The notes under the pieces: generated by a model
What the model was told of the DNA's origin: nothing
Databases searched by the model: none
The model's input: only the letters and a program-made list of their open reading frames with translations
Origin: CAXYVC01 sp964292295
GTDB lineage: Bacteria > Acidobacteriota > Holophagae > Holophagales > Holophagaceae
Length of the DNA: 58,248 nucleotides
Direction of reading: 5' to 3'
Assembly (NCBI GenBank): GCA_964292295.1
Contig: CAXYVC010000005.1
Span: 1-58,248, forward strand
Made by a program: the position numbers and the translations under genes
In this document: piece by piece, positions 43,994 to 53,011 of the stretch
How positions within the stretch are numbered: the first letter of the stretch is position 1
How the letters are laid out: every line of letters starts with the position of its first letter

Positions 43994-46888
43994 CTACGCC
44001 CAGCGAAGGATCACTACCCCGTCCTGAAGGTCCCCAACTCCTCGTGAAGGGACAACTTCCCCAACCGAGAATCCTTGCCCACGACGCCGGAAGGCGTCAG
44101 GGAAGACCACAGCCTCCACAAGCCCCGTCTCGTCCTCCAGGGTCACGAACTGCATGGGCAAATCCTCCTTTGTCAGCACGACCTTCTCAGCCACAACCAG
44201 CGCCCAGAACCGAGACTCCACACCGATGCGATGGGGCACCTGGCTGGCCCGGTGGGGATAATCCTCGGCAGGTCGCAAACCGCGCACCAGGGCTGCCGGA
44301 TGGAGTTCCAGAGTGATGCCCAGAAGTTCCATCTCTTGGTTGGCCCGCTGTACAGCGTTGGTGGACCTGGGAGAGACGCCCTTGGGTAACCGGCCCACAC
44401 TGGACCACAGCAACCGCAGCCGATCCTCGCCTGGAGCCCGGCGGTCGAAGGCACTCGCTCGGGCGAGCAGTTCCATGCCCTTGGGGGTGATCTTGGCGCG
44501 GGTGTGAACCTCCTGGGGATCCTGGAAGCGACCTCCAGAATCTCTGGCTTCCAAAAGGCGGTTCAGGTCGGCGGTATGAAATCCCTTGATGCAGCTCAGC
44601 CCCACGCGCAGTGCGTGGTCCCCCACGGGTGCGTATCCGGCGTCACTTTCGTTCACATCCGGGCCAAGCACCCTCACGCCGTGGCGGCGGGCATCTCCGA
44701 GATAGGCGATGGCCGGATAGAAACCGCCTTGGTTGTTGATTACAGCGGCGTAGAACGGTGCTGGATGATGCGCCTTGATCCAGCCGCTCTCGAAGCTCAC
44801 ACGGGCGTAGGAAGCTGAATGGGGCTTGCAGAAGGAATAGCCCGTGAAGGTTTCGATCATCGACCAGACCTCCTCGGCTCCGTGGTCCGGTATGCCGTTG
44901 GCGTGGCAGCCCTCCATGAAGGCGGTCTTGTAGTCGGGCACACGGGCGGCGTAGTCCTTCTTCCCGAGCGCCTTACGGAGCTTGTCGGCCTGCTTGTAGG
45001 AAAACCCGGCCATGCCCTGGGCCACCCGCATCACGTCCTCCTGGTAGACGAGGACGCCGTAGCTCTCGCTCAGGAGGTCGTCCAAAGAAGGATGGATCGG
45101 TGCGTAGGCCTCACCCCGCGTACGCGACACATAGGCATCCACCCACTTGTTGGCGGCTGGGCGAATCAGGGAACTGTGGATGGTGAGGTGCTCGTAATCG
45201 CCTCGACCCACGCGTTGCTGGAGAATGCGACTGGCCGGGCTCTCCACGTAAAAGACGCCGATGGTGTCTCCACGTGCCATCAGGTCCTGGGTCACCTCGT
45301 CCTGCTCGGGGAACCAGGTGCGGCGCTCCGGTCCTTCCCCTCGGGTATCCAGCACCGCGAGGGCATCGCGAACAACGGCGAGGGAGCGGTTCCCCAGGAG
45401 ATCCAGTTTCACGAGGCCATACGCTTCCACCCCATCCTTCTCCCAGGGCAGGATCGAAACGCCTTCCTTCGCGGGCGCAGGCTGGCAGGGCGCGTGTTCC
45501 CATAGGGGACCCGGCGTGATCACCGTACCACCGGGGTGGACCGAGAGCAGATGGGGCTGTCCGACCAGATGGCTGGCCATCTGGATGATGTCCGGCCAAG
45601 GTTCTGGGAGGGGTGCGTCGGTGCGAGTGGTGCGCCCCAGCTTCACCTGGAGCCCGGCCTCGTCCTCCCAGCCATAGGTCCGCAGGCGCTTGGACATCCT
45701 GGCGATCTCGCTCTCCGGGCGGCAGTGGAGCTTGGCTACTTCCCGGATCGCCGCTCTGGGCTGGAAGAGGTTGTGGGTGGCGACCATGGCCACGTGCTCG
45801 CGCCCGAAGCTCTCGAACACCCACTTCAGCACGTCGTCCCGCTCGTCCCAGGCGAAGTCCACGTCCAGATCGGGCGGGTCTTCGCGGTCCTCGTTGAGGA
45901 AACGCTCGAACATGAGGTTGGCCCCCACGGGATCCACGTTTGTGATCCCCAGCAGGTAGCTCACCAGGGAGGCCGCGCCGCTCCCGCGCCCGCAGGTGCG
46001 CGAGGCGTTGCGCGTGATGGCCTGCATGACCAGGAAGTAGCCGCCGTAGCCTTTCCGCAGAATTAGGTCCATCTCGCTTGCGAGGCGACGGTGAATTTTT
46101 GCATCCGGAAGAGCGCCGTAGCGCCGCCTGATTCCTTCCCGAGCCTCGGCCCAGAGACGCTCGGCCACGTCCTCGCCAGGGGCCAAGTGGGGAGGATCTG
46201 GGAGCACCCACTGCCCCCATGGCAAGGTCCACTCGCGAAGCCGCGCCTCCAATTGCCGGGTGCCGAGGTTCACCTCCTCGGAGAGCCCCTGTTCCCAGAC
46301 CTGGCAGGTTCGTGCCGCCAGGCGCGGCTCCCAGTAGTCCTTGGGCTTCAGGTCCTGGAGCATGGTGTTCAGGGCGATTGCGCGTTTGACCTTGTGGAGG
46401 GCCATGCCCTCGGGGCGCAGGAAGCGCAGTACCTGGGGACCGGCGACGGTGATGCCCTCACTGCGGGCTCGCTGGGCGACCTGCCAGCCGCCGAGGCCGA
46501 TGAGCATCGCCACCTGCTCGGGATCCTCGGCCTGATCCCGCAAGGCCAGGGCCACGCCCCAGCGGTCGGCCAGGAGGCTGCACTGGTTCGGCCAAGCCCA
46601 GGCGCGCCCGTGGGCGCGATCAGTCAGGGCCTTGTTCATCGCGCCATAGCCTTCGCGGCTGAGGGGGAGGACGTAGACCTCGCCCTCGCCCAGAGGCAGG
46701 CGGCAGCCGACGTGGAGACGGAGCCCGAGCTTCTCGGCGGCTTCCCGCATCCGGGGAAAGCCGTGCATCCCCCGGTCCACCAGGGCGAGATCCGTGTAAC
46801 CCAGGTGCAGCGCCAGCTTTCCGAGATCCTCCGGCAGGTAAACCCCTTCCATCAGGCTATAGGCGGAGATGCCGAAGGCGAGGGCCAT
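43994..46888 (-). CDS. dnaE2: Error-prone DNA polymerase DnaE2 (ImuC)
   Basis: C-family polymerase for SOS-induced translesion synthesis. The 964 residues comprise an N-terminal PHP domain (FGISAYSLMEGVYLPEDL, RLHVGCRLPL), the polymerase core with GRGSGAASLVSYLLGITNVD and catalytic aspartates in PPDLDVDFAWDER, then SVHPGGTVI, KLDLLGN and FCKPHSASYARVSFESGWIK, and a C-terminal OB domain (VTLEDETGLVEAVVFPDAF). It is shorter than DnaE1 and lacks several canonical PHP metal residues. It follows imuB by 3 bp, making the mutagenesis pair. Confidence 0.92.
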   Translation of the reverse strand: MALAFGISAYSLMEGVYLPEDLGKLALHLGYTDLALVDRGMHGFPRMREAAEKLGLRLHVGCRLPLGEGEVYVLPLSREGYGAMNKALTDRAHGRAWAWPNQCSLLADRWGVALALRDQAEDPEQVAMLIGLGGWQVAQRARSEGITVAGPQVLRFLRPEGMALHKVKRAIALNTMLQDLKPKDYWEPRLAARTCQVWEQGLSEEVNLGTRQLEARLREWTLPWGQWVLPDPPHLAPGEDVAERLWAEAREGIRRRYGALPDAKIHRRLASEMDLILRKGYGGYFLVMQAITRNASRTCGRGSGAASLVSYLLGITNVDPVGANLMFERFLNEDREDPPDLDVDFAWDERDDVLKWVFESFGREHVAMVATHNLFQPRAAIREVAKLHCRPESEIARMSKRLRTYGWEDEAGLQVKLGRTTRTDAPLPEPWPDIIQMASHLVGQPHLLSVHPGGTVITPGPLWEHAPCQPAPAKEGVSILPWEKDGVEAYGLVKLDLLGNRSLAVVRDALAVLDTRGEGPERRTWFPEQDEVTQDLMARGDTIGVFYVESPASRILQQRVGRGDYEHLTIHSSLIRPAANKWVDAYVSRTRGEAYAPIHPSLDDLLSESYGVLVYQEDVMRVAQGMAGFSYKQADKLRKALGKKDYAARVPDYKTAFMEGCHANGIPDHGAEEVWSMIETFTGYSFCKPHSASYARVSFESGWIKAHHPAPFYAAVINNQGGFYPAIAYLGDARRHGVRVLGPDVNESDAGYAPVGDHALRVGLSCIKGFHTADLNRLLEARDSGGRFQDPQEVHTRAKITPKGMELLARASAFDRRAPGEDRLRLLWSSVGRLPKGVSPRSTNAVQRANQEMELLGITLELHPAALVRGLRPAEDYPHRASQVPHRIGVESRFWALVVAEKVVLTKEDLPMQFVTLEDETGLVEAVVFPDAFRRRGQGFSVGEVVPSRGVGDLQDGVVILRWA

Positions 46889-46891
46889 GGC

Positions 46892-48013
46892 TCAAGCCCC
46901 CCGCTGGAGGACCGGATGCCCGAAGCGGCGCTGGAGGCGCAGCGCCGTGGCTTCGAGCGCAAGGCGCTTTCGGACAGGTTCCTCTACCAGCAGCGCCTGG
47001 GTTGCTGGAGCGGGGCCAAGCCAGGCTTCCAATTCCAGGCGCTGGATCAGCACCCGCCGCGAGGCTTCGGCCAGGAAGCGCTGTTCAAGATCCTGGCACC
47101 AGCCCCAGAGATCCTCGGCACTCATCGCGAGATGCAGGGTATGGGGTGCCTCGTCCACGTCCCACCAAGCGAGATGGAGCCGGTGGAGGTATCGGCCATC
47201 CAAGCGCCAGCCCCAGACGATCTCCCAGACCCAGGAGGCGATGCGCAGGTCGTGCTTGTGGGCCGGAGGCACCACTGTGCGATGGACGGTCTCGGAAACC
47301 CGCGCCACCTCCAGGGGCGGCAGCCGGTCCCGGTCCTCACCTCGGGCTTGGCGCAGCACCAGGTAGGCCTCCGGGGTCGGAATGAGGCGTCCCAGGGCCT
47401 GGACTTCCATCGGCTGCACCTGGCCGACGCGGTGGAGCCCGAAATGGCTCAGGCGGTCGCGGGACTTGGCTTCCAGGGCGGGCAGCGCCCCCAGGGGATA
47501 GGGGGCCAGGAAGGGCACCTCCGTGCCCGCTTCCACCAGGCGGATCTGGTCCTCGGCCTTGGCCGCCAGGCGGGAGGCAGAAAAGCTTCGGCTGAGCCCG
47601 CCGTGGGCCAGCCACCCGGCGTCCTGCTGGAGGTCCCGCCGGAGGCGCTCGGCAGCGTCCAGAGCAGGCCCGTGGAGGCGTTCCGTGCCCTGAAGGTCTA
47701 CCCACCCCTCCCCAAAGCGTCCGAGGCGTCCCAGGGGGCTGTAGGCCAGCAGGTGGCGCTCCAGGATGGTGCGGGCATCCATCCAGGTGGAGGGCGCGGG
47801 ATCCAGGACCACGAGACCGGGATCCCGGTGGAGGGCGACATCCACCGGCAGGCCCGCCTCCAACCCGGCCTTGCGGGCGGTACGGTCAACCATCCAGAGG
47901 CGCGGCGTCCGGCCTGCCTCGGGGCTCCGGAAGCCCAGGGGACGGCCCGACAGGCCCGGCTCCTGAAGCCGGGCGATCTGAAAAGGAAGCTCAGGAAGCC
48001 ACACCGCCAGCAT
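46892..48013 (-). CDS. imuB: ImuB-type inactive Y-family polymerase
   Basis: A 373-residue Y-family homolog that begins MLAVWLPELPFQIARLQEPG, where catalytic Asp residues of true Y-polymerases are absent, as is usual for ImuB, which acts as an adaptor recruiting DnaE2 to the beta clamp. Also seen are HLLAYSPLGRLGRFGEGWVD and the palm/thumb-like GRFGEGWVDLQGTERLHGP. The ATG at 48011-48013 is used; the 11-residue upstream extension has no family match. It directly precedes dnaE2. The third member, imuA, is not in the window. Confidence 0.87.
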   Translation of the reverse strand: MLAVWLPELPFQIARLQEPGLSGRPLGFRSPEAGRTPRLWMVDRTARKAGLEAGLPVDVALHRDPGLVVLDPAPSTWMDARTILERHLLAYSPLGRLGRFGEGWVDLQGTERLHGPALDAAERLRRDLQQDAGWLAHGGLSRSFSASRLAAKAEDQIRLVEAGTEVPFLAPYPLGALPALEAKSRDRLSHFGLHRVGQVQPMEVQALGRLIPTPEAYLVLRQARGEDRDRLPPLEVARVSETVHRTVVPPAHKHDLRIASWVWEIVWGWRLDGRYLHRLHLAWWDVDEAPHTLHLAMSAEDLWGWCQDLEQRFLAEASRRVLIQRLELEAWLGPAPATQALLVEEPVRKRLALEATALRLQRRFGHPVLQRGA

Positions 48014-48176
48014 TGGAAACCGCACACCCCAGATCCGGGGACCCAAGTATGGCGAAAAAAAGACGAAAACGCCAGCATGGTTTCAGGCCCCCTCCCAGCC
48101 TTCCTGGTCCCTCTCTTCCCGCACAACAGGGCTGCCCGGAGCACCTCATGGGGAGGAACATTTCCCTGGAGGCAGC

Positions 48177-48833
48177 ATGTGTGGCCGGGTAGCGGTGAAG
48201 AAAGGGCTGGATGGCCTTGTCCTGGAGCACCTGGGGGCTGAAGAGGAGACCCCAGATTGGGCAGAGCCGAATCCCAACCTCGCTCCGACGGATCCGATTC
48301 CTGGCGTGCGACTTCGTGCAGGTGTCCGCATCGCTTCCCGGTATCTCTGGGGCTTCCTGCCCCCGAATGCCCCCAGCCGTGCCTTCATCAGCCAGTACTT
48401 CACTTTCAATGCCCGCGCCGACAAGCTCGCGACCGGGCGGCTCTACGCAAACCCCTTTCGGGACCAACGTTGCCTGATCCCCGTCAGCGCCTGGTTCGAA
48501 TGGCCAAAGGCACCCGGAGTGAAGAAGGGAACGCCATGCACCATCCTCTCGGCCAGCGGTGAATTGCTCGTCTTTGCGGGGCTCTGGGGTGCATGGAAGG
48601 ATCCAGCCACCGGCGTCGTCCATGACACGGCAACAGTGATCACGGTTGATCCGAACGAGCTGATCGCAGGCCTCCCTCACCACCGAATGCCTGCAATCCT
48701 GCCTCCTGATCAATGGTCTGCATGGCTAGACCCGAAGGCAGCCATTCAGGATTTGCAGAGCCTCCTCACCCCATGCCCGTCCGAATGTTTAAGGGTGGAG
48801 AGGGGTGGTCCAACCGGCTTTCACGCGAACTGA
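48177..48833 (+). CDS. SRAP domain protein (YedK/HMCES type)
   Basis: Protects abasic sites in single-stranded DNA by forming a covalent bond through its N-terminal cysteine. The 218 residues start MCGRVAVKKG (Cys2 nucleophile after Met removal), with NLAPTDP, LWGFLPPNA, FNARADKL, RCLIPVSAWFEWPK and HHRMPAIL, the complete SRAP pattern. The ATG follows GGAGG. Divergent from imuB-dnaE2 across about 160 bp, it belongs with the DNA-damage tolerance genes, in line with the known association of SRAP genes and SOS loci. Confidence 0.92.
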   Translation: MCGRVAVKKGLDGLVLEHLGAEEETPDWAEPNPNLAPTDPIPGVRLRAGVRIASRYLWGFLPPNAPSRAFISQYFTFNARADKLATGRLYANPFRDQRCLIPVSAWFEWPKAPGVKKGTPCTILSASGELLVFAGLWGAWKDPATGVVHDTATVITVDPNELIAGLPHHRMPAILPPDQWSAWLDPKAAIQDLQSLLTPCPSECLRVERGGPTGFHAN

Positions 48834-48894
48834 GTTTCCAGGATCCGGCTACACCCACGCAGTGGAGGACCTTTTGGAGTGGCCGAAGGGAAGC

Positions 48895-49152
48895 TTACTG
48901 AGCAGCCTTCCAGGCGTCCCGAAATCGGGCCAGCAATTCCAATGGGTCCGCTCCGAGTTCTTCGCAGAGTGTCCAGAACTCCAACAAGTCCATCCTCTGC
49001 TGGCCGGTTTCCCATTTCACGATGGTCGTACGAGGAACCTCCAGGTTCGATGCCAGGGATTCTTGAGTCACTCCGGCTTCGATCCTTGCTTGGCGAATGA
49101 TTCCAAGCAGGATCCTGTACTCAGGCCTGAAAAGGGTCTTCTCCACCATCAC
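48895..49152 (-). CDS. XRE-family transcriptional regulator
   Basis: An 85-residue protein consisting essentially of one HTH domain (residues about 12-70): ILLGIIRQARIEAGVTQESL, ASNLEVPRTTIVKWETGQQR, then LLEFWTLCEELGADPLELLA, the Cro/C1 pattern. Starts at 49152 and 49149 are adjacent ATGs. It is divergent from the secreted-protein/peptidase operon with a palindromic operator between them, so it is the likely repressor of both its own gene and that operon. Confidence 0.88.
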   Translation of the reverse strand: MMVEKTLFRPEYRILLGIIRQARIEAGVTQESLASNLEVPRTTIVKWETGQQRMDLLEFWTLCEELGADPLELLARFRDAWKAAQ

Positions 49153-49179
49153 CTCGATGGAGATGGACCCTACAAGTCA

Positions 49180-49204
49180 TGTTCTAATGTTCTAAATTAG
49201 AACA
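49180..49204. promoter_or_regulatory. Operator: 17-bp palindrome plus an extra half-site
   Basis: TGTTCTAA at 49180-49187 is repeated directly at 49188-49195 and then inverted as TTAGAACA at 49197-49204, giving the perfect palindrome TGTTCTAAaTTAGAACA (49188-49204) with an adjoining half-site. It lies 28 nt from the XRE start and 10 nt from the start of the divergent operon, next to that operon's ribosome binding site (GGAG 49206-49209). Binding by the XRE protein is inferred from position. Confidence 0.75.
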
Positions 49205-49214
49205 TGGAGACGAG

Positions 49215-50441
49215 ATGAGATCGAAGCTCTTGGTGGGTGGATGGCGCTACCTCGGTACCGCTCTGGCAGTGGTTTTGGGGGTATTGATTCACACAGGACT
49301 CCCGGCATTCGCCCAAGGGAAGAAGTCAGCGAAGGAGGGCGCTCAATCCGGTGGCGTTCCCTTCACGTCGACTGCATTCCCCGAGGACGTGCAGAGCGAC
49401 AAGATCGAGGCACCCCTTCGCCTGCACCTCACCAAGCCGGTGCGGATGGCAGGTGGTGACTCCAAGGATGAGTTGCGAGGAAAATTGGCGGCATTGCTCG
49501 CGGCACCCATGGCCGAGAGGGGCCTGCTCCTGATGACGCCTAAGGAGGTCGAAGCCGCCAAGAGACCGAAAGGGGGCAAGCTTTCGTCGCTTTATATGGC
49601 CAGCGACGATGAAGTGGTCTTCCGTCACCGCGATCAGGCTGCTCTCAAGGAACTGGTCGGGAAGCTCACCTTCATCGGCAGCCGGGACACTGGGAAGCTT
49701 AGCGGTGTCATCGACGCCATCTGGGTGTCGATCCTCCCGAGCAACGTCCGTTTCGGTGGCGGCTCGGCCATGTTCCAGCCACAGGTGCTCGTTCGTGGGA
49801 TGTGGCATGGCGTGACCAAGGCCACCTTCAATACGGGCGTGATGGAGGCTGACACCTACAACAGCGAAGGTCTCGCCAAGGAGGTCATCGAAGTCCTTGT
49901 CACCTCTTCCAGGACGGCGGGAAGGGGTTCTGAGGTAGCCCTGAGCCGCCCCGATTCGGCGGAGGGCAAACCCAGCCAGGGGGTCACCACATCGGCGGCA
50001 AACGCGCCACGCGCCAAGGTGGCGCTCGAATTGGAGCGCATCGGATTCATGCTGAGCACCGAGGGAAAGGCCCTGGGGGATGATTGGGCGCGGGTTTCAG
50101 CATCCAAAGGCCATGCTGGCAAACTGCCGGAGAAGTTCCTTCACAACGAAGGCCTGGACGGATCTTGGCAGCGGATGATGGAGGAACTGTTCACTGGCGT
50201 GGCCGACCAGATCCGCAAGGGTAGCGATCCGACCAAGGCCGCTGCGCCATTCGACCGGCTGGCAGAGATCCTTAATCGGAGCATTCAGGTGTACCGACTC
50301 GCCACCCCTGCTGGGCCCTGGCCATCAGGTATGGACACCGTTGCAGCCTATGACGCGAGCCAGACCATTCTCCGCCACAAGATTCCGATGTCCCGGAAGC
50401 TGGATGAGGCGCGTACCCTGGTCAAAACCCTGCGTGATTAA
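49215..50441 (+). CDS. Secreted protein of unknown function, first gene of the XRE-linked operon
   Basis: A 408-residue protein with a signal peptide (LGTALAVVLGVLIHTGLPAF, cleavage after AFA-Q likely). The mature part has no recognised family. Features are a beta-rich region FGGGSAMFQPQVLVRGMWHG, a segment KLTFIGSRDTGKLSGVIDAI that recurs in no other gene here, and a helical C-terminal half (WQRMMEELFTGVADQIRKGS). It lies 10 nt after the operator and is followed by the DUF885 gene after 9 bp. It may be a target, sensor or inhibitor for the downstream hydrolases, but nothing in the sequence settles this. Confidence 0.75.
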   Translation: MRSKLLVGGWRYLGTALAVVLGVLIHTGLPAFAQGKKSAKEGAQSGGVPFTSTAFPEDVQSDKIEAPLRLHLTKPVRMAGGDSKDELRGKLAALLAAPMAERGLLLMTPKEVEAAKRPKGGKLSSLYMASDDEVVFRHRDQAALKELVGKLTFIGSRDTGKLSGVIDAIWVSILPSNVRFGGGSAMFQPQVLVRGMWHGVTKATFNTGVMEADTYNSEGLAKEVIEVLVTSSRTAGRGSEVALSRPDSAEGKPSQGVTTSAANAPRAKVALELERIGFMLSTEGKALGDDWARVSASKGHAGKLPEKFLHNEGLDGSWQRMMEELFTGVADQIRKGSDPTKAAAPFDRLAEILNRSIQVYRLATPAGPWPSGMDTVAAYDASQTILRHKIPMSRKLDEARTLVKTLRD

Positions 50442-50450
50442 GGAGAAGGA

Positions 50451-52199
50451 ATGCTGACGGACTGCCTCCGAGGCGCTGTTCTAGGGCTCGCCTTGTCACT
50501 TTCCATTCAGAGCAACCTCGGGGCGGCCAGTCCAGCATCCAGGGAATCCAAGGCGTCCATGCAGCTACAAGGGGTCGCGAAGAGCTACGCCCAGATCTTC
50601 CTGGAGTCCATGCCAGAGATGGCCACCTGGTTTGGCCTTCACCATTACGATGACCGTCTCGCGGACTTCTCCACCAAGACGCGCACGGAACGCCTTAGCC
50701 GAATCCAGGACCTTTTGTCACGATGCGACAAATTGGACACAAACTGTCTATCCATCAACGATAGACATGACCTCGATCTCATCCGACACGGCCTCCTGAG
50801 CCAAAGGCTCGACATCGAGGAAATCCGTCAATGGGAGCGGGATCCGGGCATCTACCTCGGCACCATTTCGGACGGGATCACGAATCTGGTGATCCGGGAC
50901 TTCGCTCCCGAAGAGGTAAGGCTGAAACGAGTCATTCAGAGGCTGGAAAAGGTCTCGCGCCTGCTCAGCGATGCCCGAAGGAACCTGAAAGCCCCTCCAA
51001 GAGTGCTCACGGAGATGGCTCAGGATTCAATCCCGGACCTCATCGGCCTCCTAGAACGAGACACTCCTCTCGCATTCAAGGGCCTGAAGCGGAGCCCGCT
51101 GGCAAAGCGATTCAAGGAGGCGACAGCATCCGCCATCGCGGCCTTGAGGGGCTACCAATCTTGGCTGAAGGAAAACCTGCTGCCTCGATCGACAGGCAAT
51201 GTCCCATGGGGTCATGCCCTGCTCTCCAGGGCTCTCTTCCTGTCTGATCGTGTGGACACACCTTTGGACCGGCTTTGGGACATCGGCATGACGGACCTAA
51301 AAAGAAACCAGGCTGCTCTCGCTCAGGCCACCCAAGCTTTCCATCCAGAAATCAACATGGTGACCGTTCTCCAGGAGGTGCATCGCAATCACCCACCGGC
51401 GGATCGACTGTTCACCGCCATGGATGCGCATCTCCAGGAAGCACGCCGATTCGTGGAAGATCACCATCTGGCAACACTGCCAACTCCTGGGCTGCCCAAG
51501 GTCGTAGAGATGCCACCGTTCCTTAGGGCCACCTGTCAGGCCCGCATGAACACGGCTGGCCCGTTCGAGGCCCGGACAGATTCCTACCTGTACCTGACCT
51601 CCCCGGACCACTCCTGGTCAGCCGAGAAGGTGGACCAGTACATGGGCTACTTCAATCCCGGCAAGCTCGGAACACTCTCCGTTCACGAATCCTTCCCTGG
51701 GCATTTCGCGGCAGACTCCTGGCTCCGCCGAGTCCCCTCCACGACAAGACGCCTGTGCATGAGCGGAACCTACATTGAGGGCTGGGCCCATTATGCCGAG
51801 CAGATGATGGTCGAAGAAGGGTTCGGAAACACCGATCCGAGGCACCGAATCGGTCAGTTGGAGGACGCCATCCTTCGAGACACAAGGCTCATGGTTGCAA
51901 TAGGACTGCATGCGCGGGGCCTGGGCCTTGAGGAGGCCCAGGCGCTGTTCGTATTCGAGGCACACCTGCCTGCCGTTGTGGCCGACATGGAGGTGCGACG
52001 CGCCTCAGAGACCCCCATCGATGTCATGACCTACACCATCGGGAAGCTCCAGTTCCTGAAGCTGAGAGAGGATCTGCGCAAGAAGCAGGGAGCCTCCTTC
52101 GACTTGAGGCGGTTTCACGATGCCGCCCTCGGCGCGGGAATCCTACCCCTGAAACTCCTGCGGGAGGAGTTGCTCGGAGAAGTAGGGGAGGATCTGTGA
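50451..52199 (+). CDS. DUF885 family zinc-peptidase-like secreted protein
   Basis: A 582-residue DUF885 protein with an N-terminal hydrophobic export segment (LGLALSLSIQSNLGAAS). The zinc-hydrolase signature is HESFPGHFAADSW plus TYIEGWAHYAEQMMVEEG, equivalent to a gluzincin HExxx(G)H motif and a downstream Glu. FGLHHYDDRLADFS near the N-terminus is also typical. DUF885 members are thought to be metallopeptidases, with substrate unknown. GGAGAAGG precedes the ATG. The stop overlaps the next start by 4 nt. Confidence 0.85.
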   Translation: MLTDCLRGAVLGLALSLSIQSNLGAASPASRESKASMQLQGVAKSYAQIFLESMPEMATWFGLHHYDDRLADFSTKTRTERLSRIQDLLSRCDKLDTNCLSINDRHDLDLIRHGLLSQRLDIEEIRQWERDPGIYLGTISDGITNLVIRDFAPEEVRLKRVIQRLEKVSRLLSDARRNLKAPPRVLTEMAQDSIPDLIGLLERDTPLAFKGLKRSPLAKRFKEATASAIAALRGYQSWLKENLLPRSTGNVPWGHALLSRALFLSDRVDTPLDRLWDIGMTDLKRNQAALAQATQAFHPEINMVTVLQEVHRNHPPADRLFTAMDAHLQEARRFVEDHHLATLPTPGLPKVVEMPPFLRATCQARMNTAGPFEARTDSYLYLTSPDHSWSAEKVDQYMGYFNPGKLGTLSVHESFPGHFAADSWLRRVPSTTRRLCMSGTYIEGWAHYAEQMMVEEGFGNTDPRHRIGQLEDAILRDTRLMVAIGLHARGLGLEEAQALFVFEAHLPAVVADMEVRRASETPIDVMTYTIGKLQFLKLREDLRKKQGASFDLRRFHDAALGAGILPLKLLREELLGEVGEDL

Positions 52200-53011
52200 A
52201 CCACATTCAATCCTCTGCCATATGGCGACTGATCTGGGTCTTCACGGGCGCAGTCTTCCTCCTCAGCGCTGTCTTCGACTACCCGATTTTCCGCGTCGCC
52301 CCCCTCTCCGATTCAACCTTGGGGTTGGTGGCAGTTTGCTGGGTACCTGGTGCCGTGGGGCTCCTGATGTGGCTCTCCGGGCGTACCCGCAGAGTCATCA
52401 AGCAAAGCCTCGAATGGCCTGAAAAGCGCTACTTCCTGTGGGGCGCTTCGCTTCCCCTGGCGTACGCCACTGTGGCCTATGGCGGTGCATGGATTCTGGG
52501 CGGATGCGGCTTCGACTGGAGCCGTCCCCTTTCCTGGAGCCTCCTGGGATGGCCTCTGTTCGGCAGGCTCCTTCGAAGCATGGGCGAGGAACTGGGGTGG
52601 CGCGGTTTCCTATACCCAGCACTCCGCCAGCGGATGACCTTCAGGAAATCGGCAATCCTGAGTGGCCTCATCTGGGCTGCTTGGCACTACCCGGCCATCG
52701 CCTTCGGCAACTACAACAACGGCGGCATGCTCTGGTTCTCCCTGGTGACCTTCACGCTTATGGTGCTGGGAATGACCTTCGTCATCTCCTGGCTCCGAGA
52801 AGCCTCCGGGTCTGTCTGGCCCTGCGTCCTTTTCCATGCCGTGAACAACCTCTACATCCAGCAGGTGCTGGATCCGAGGGTGGTCCCGAACCGATTCACC
52901 CCCTTCGTCACCAGCGAGTGGGGCACGGCCTTGGCCGTGGGATGCCTCCTTGCGGGCGCTGTTGTGTACAAGGCATACGCCAATCCCAGCCTGATGGAGG
53001 AAACCGCGTGA
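52196..53011 (+). CDS. CPBP-family intramembrane metalloprotease
   Basis: A 271-residue polytopic membrane protein with about seven hydrophobic segments. The CPBP (CAAX protease/Abi) motifs are present in order: EELGWRGFLYPAL (motif 1), WAAWHYP (motif 2) and LFHAVNN (motif 3), giving the Glu and His metal ligands. Members cleave prenylated proteins or peptides, or process and confer immunity to bacteriocins. The GTG start lies inside the DUF885 stop, and its own stop overlaps the next GTG start (GTGA). Confidence 0.87.
   Translation: MNHIQSSAIWRLIWVFTGAVFLLSAVFDYPIFRVAPLSDSTLGLVAVCWVPGAVGLLMWLSGRTRRVIKQSLEWPEKRYFLWGASLPLAYATVAYGGAWILGGCGFDWSRPLSWSLLGWPLFGRLLRSMGEELGWRGFLYPALRQRMTFRKSAILSGLIWAAWHYPAIAFGNYNNGGMLWFSLVTFTLMVLGMTFVISWLREASGSVWPCVLFHAVNNLYIQQVLDPRVVPNRFTPFVTSEWGTALAVGCLLAGAVVYKAYANPSLMEETA

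Noticed and set aside
48050..48190. Small plus-strand ORF starting MAKKRRKRQHG
   Set aside because: It lies in a divergent promoter region, lacks a ribosome binding site, and its Lys/Arg run comes from an A-rich spacer inside an inverted repeat.
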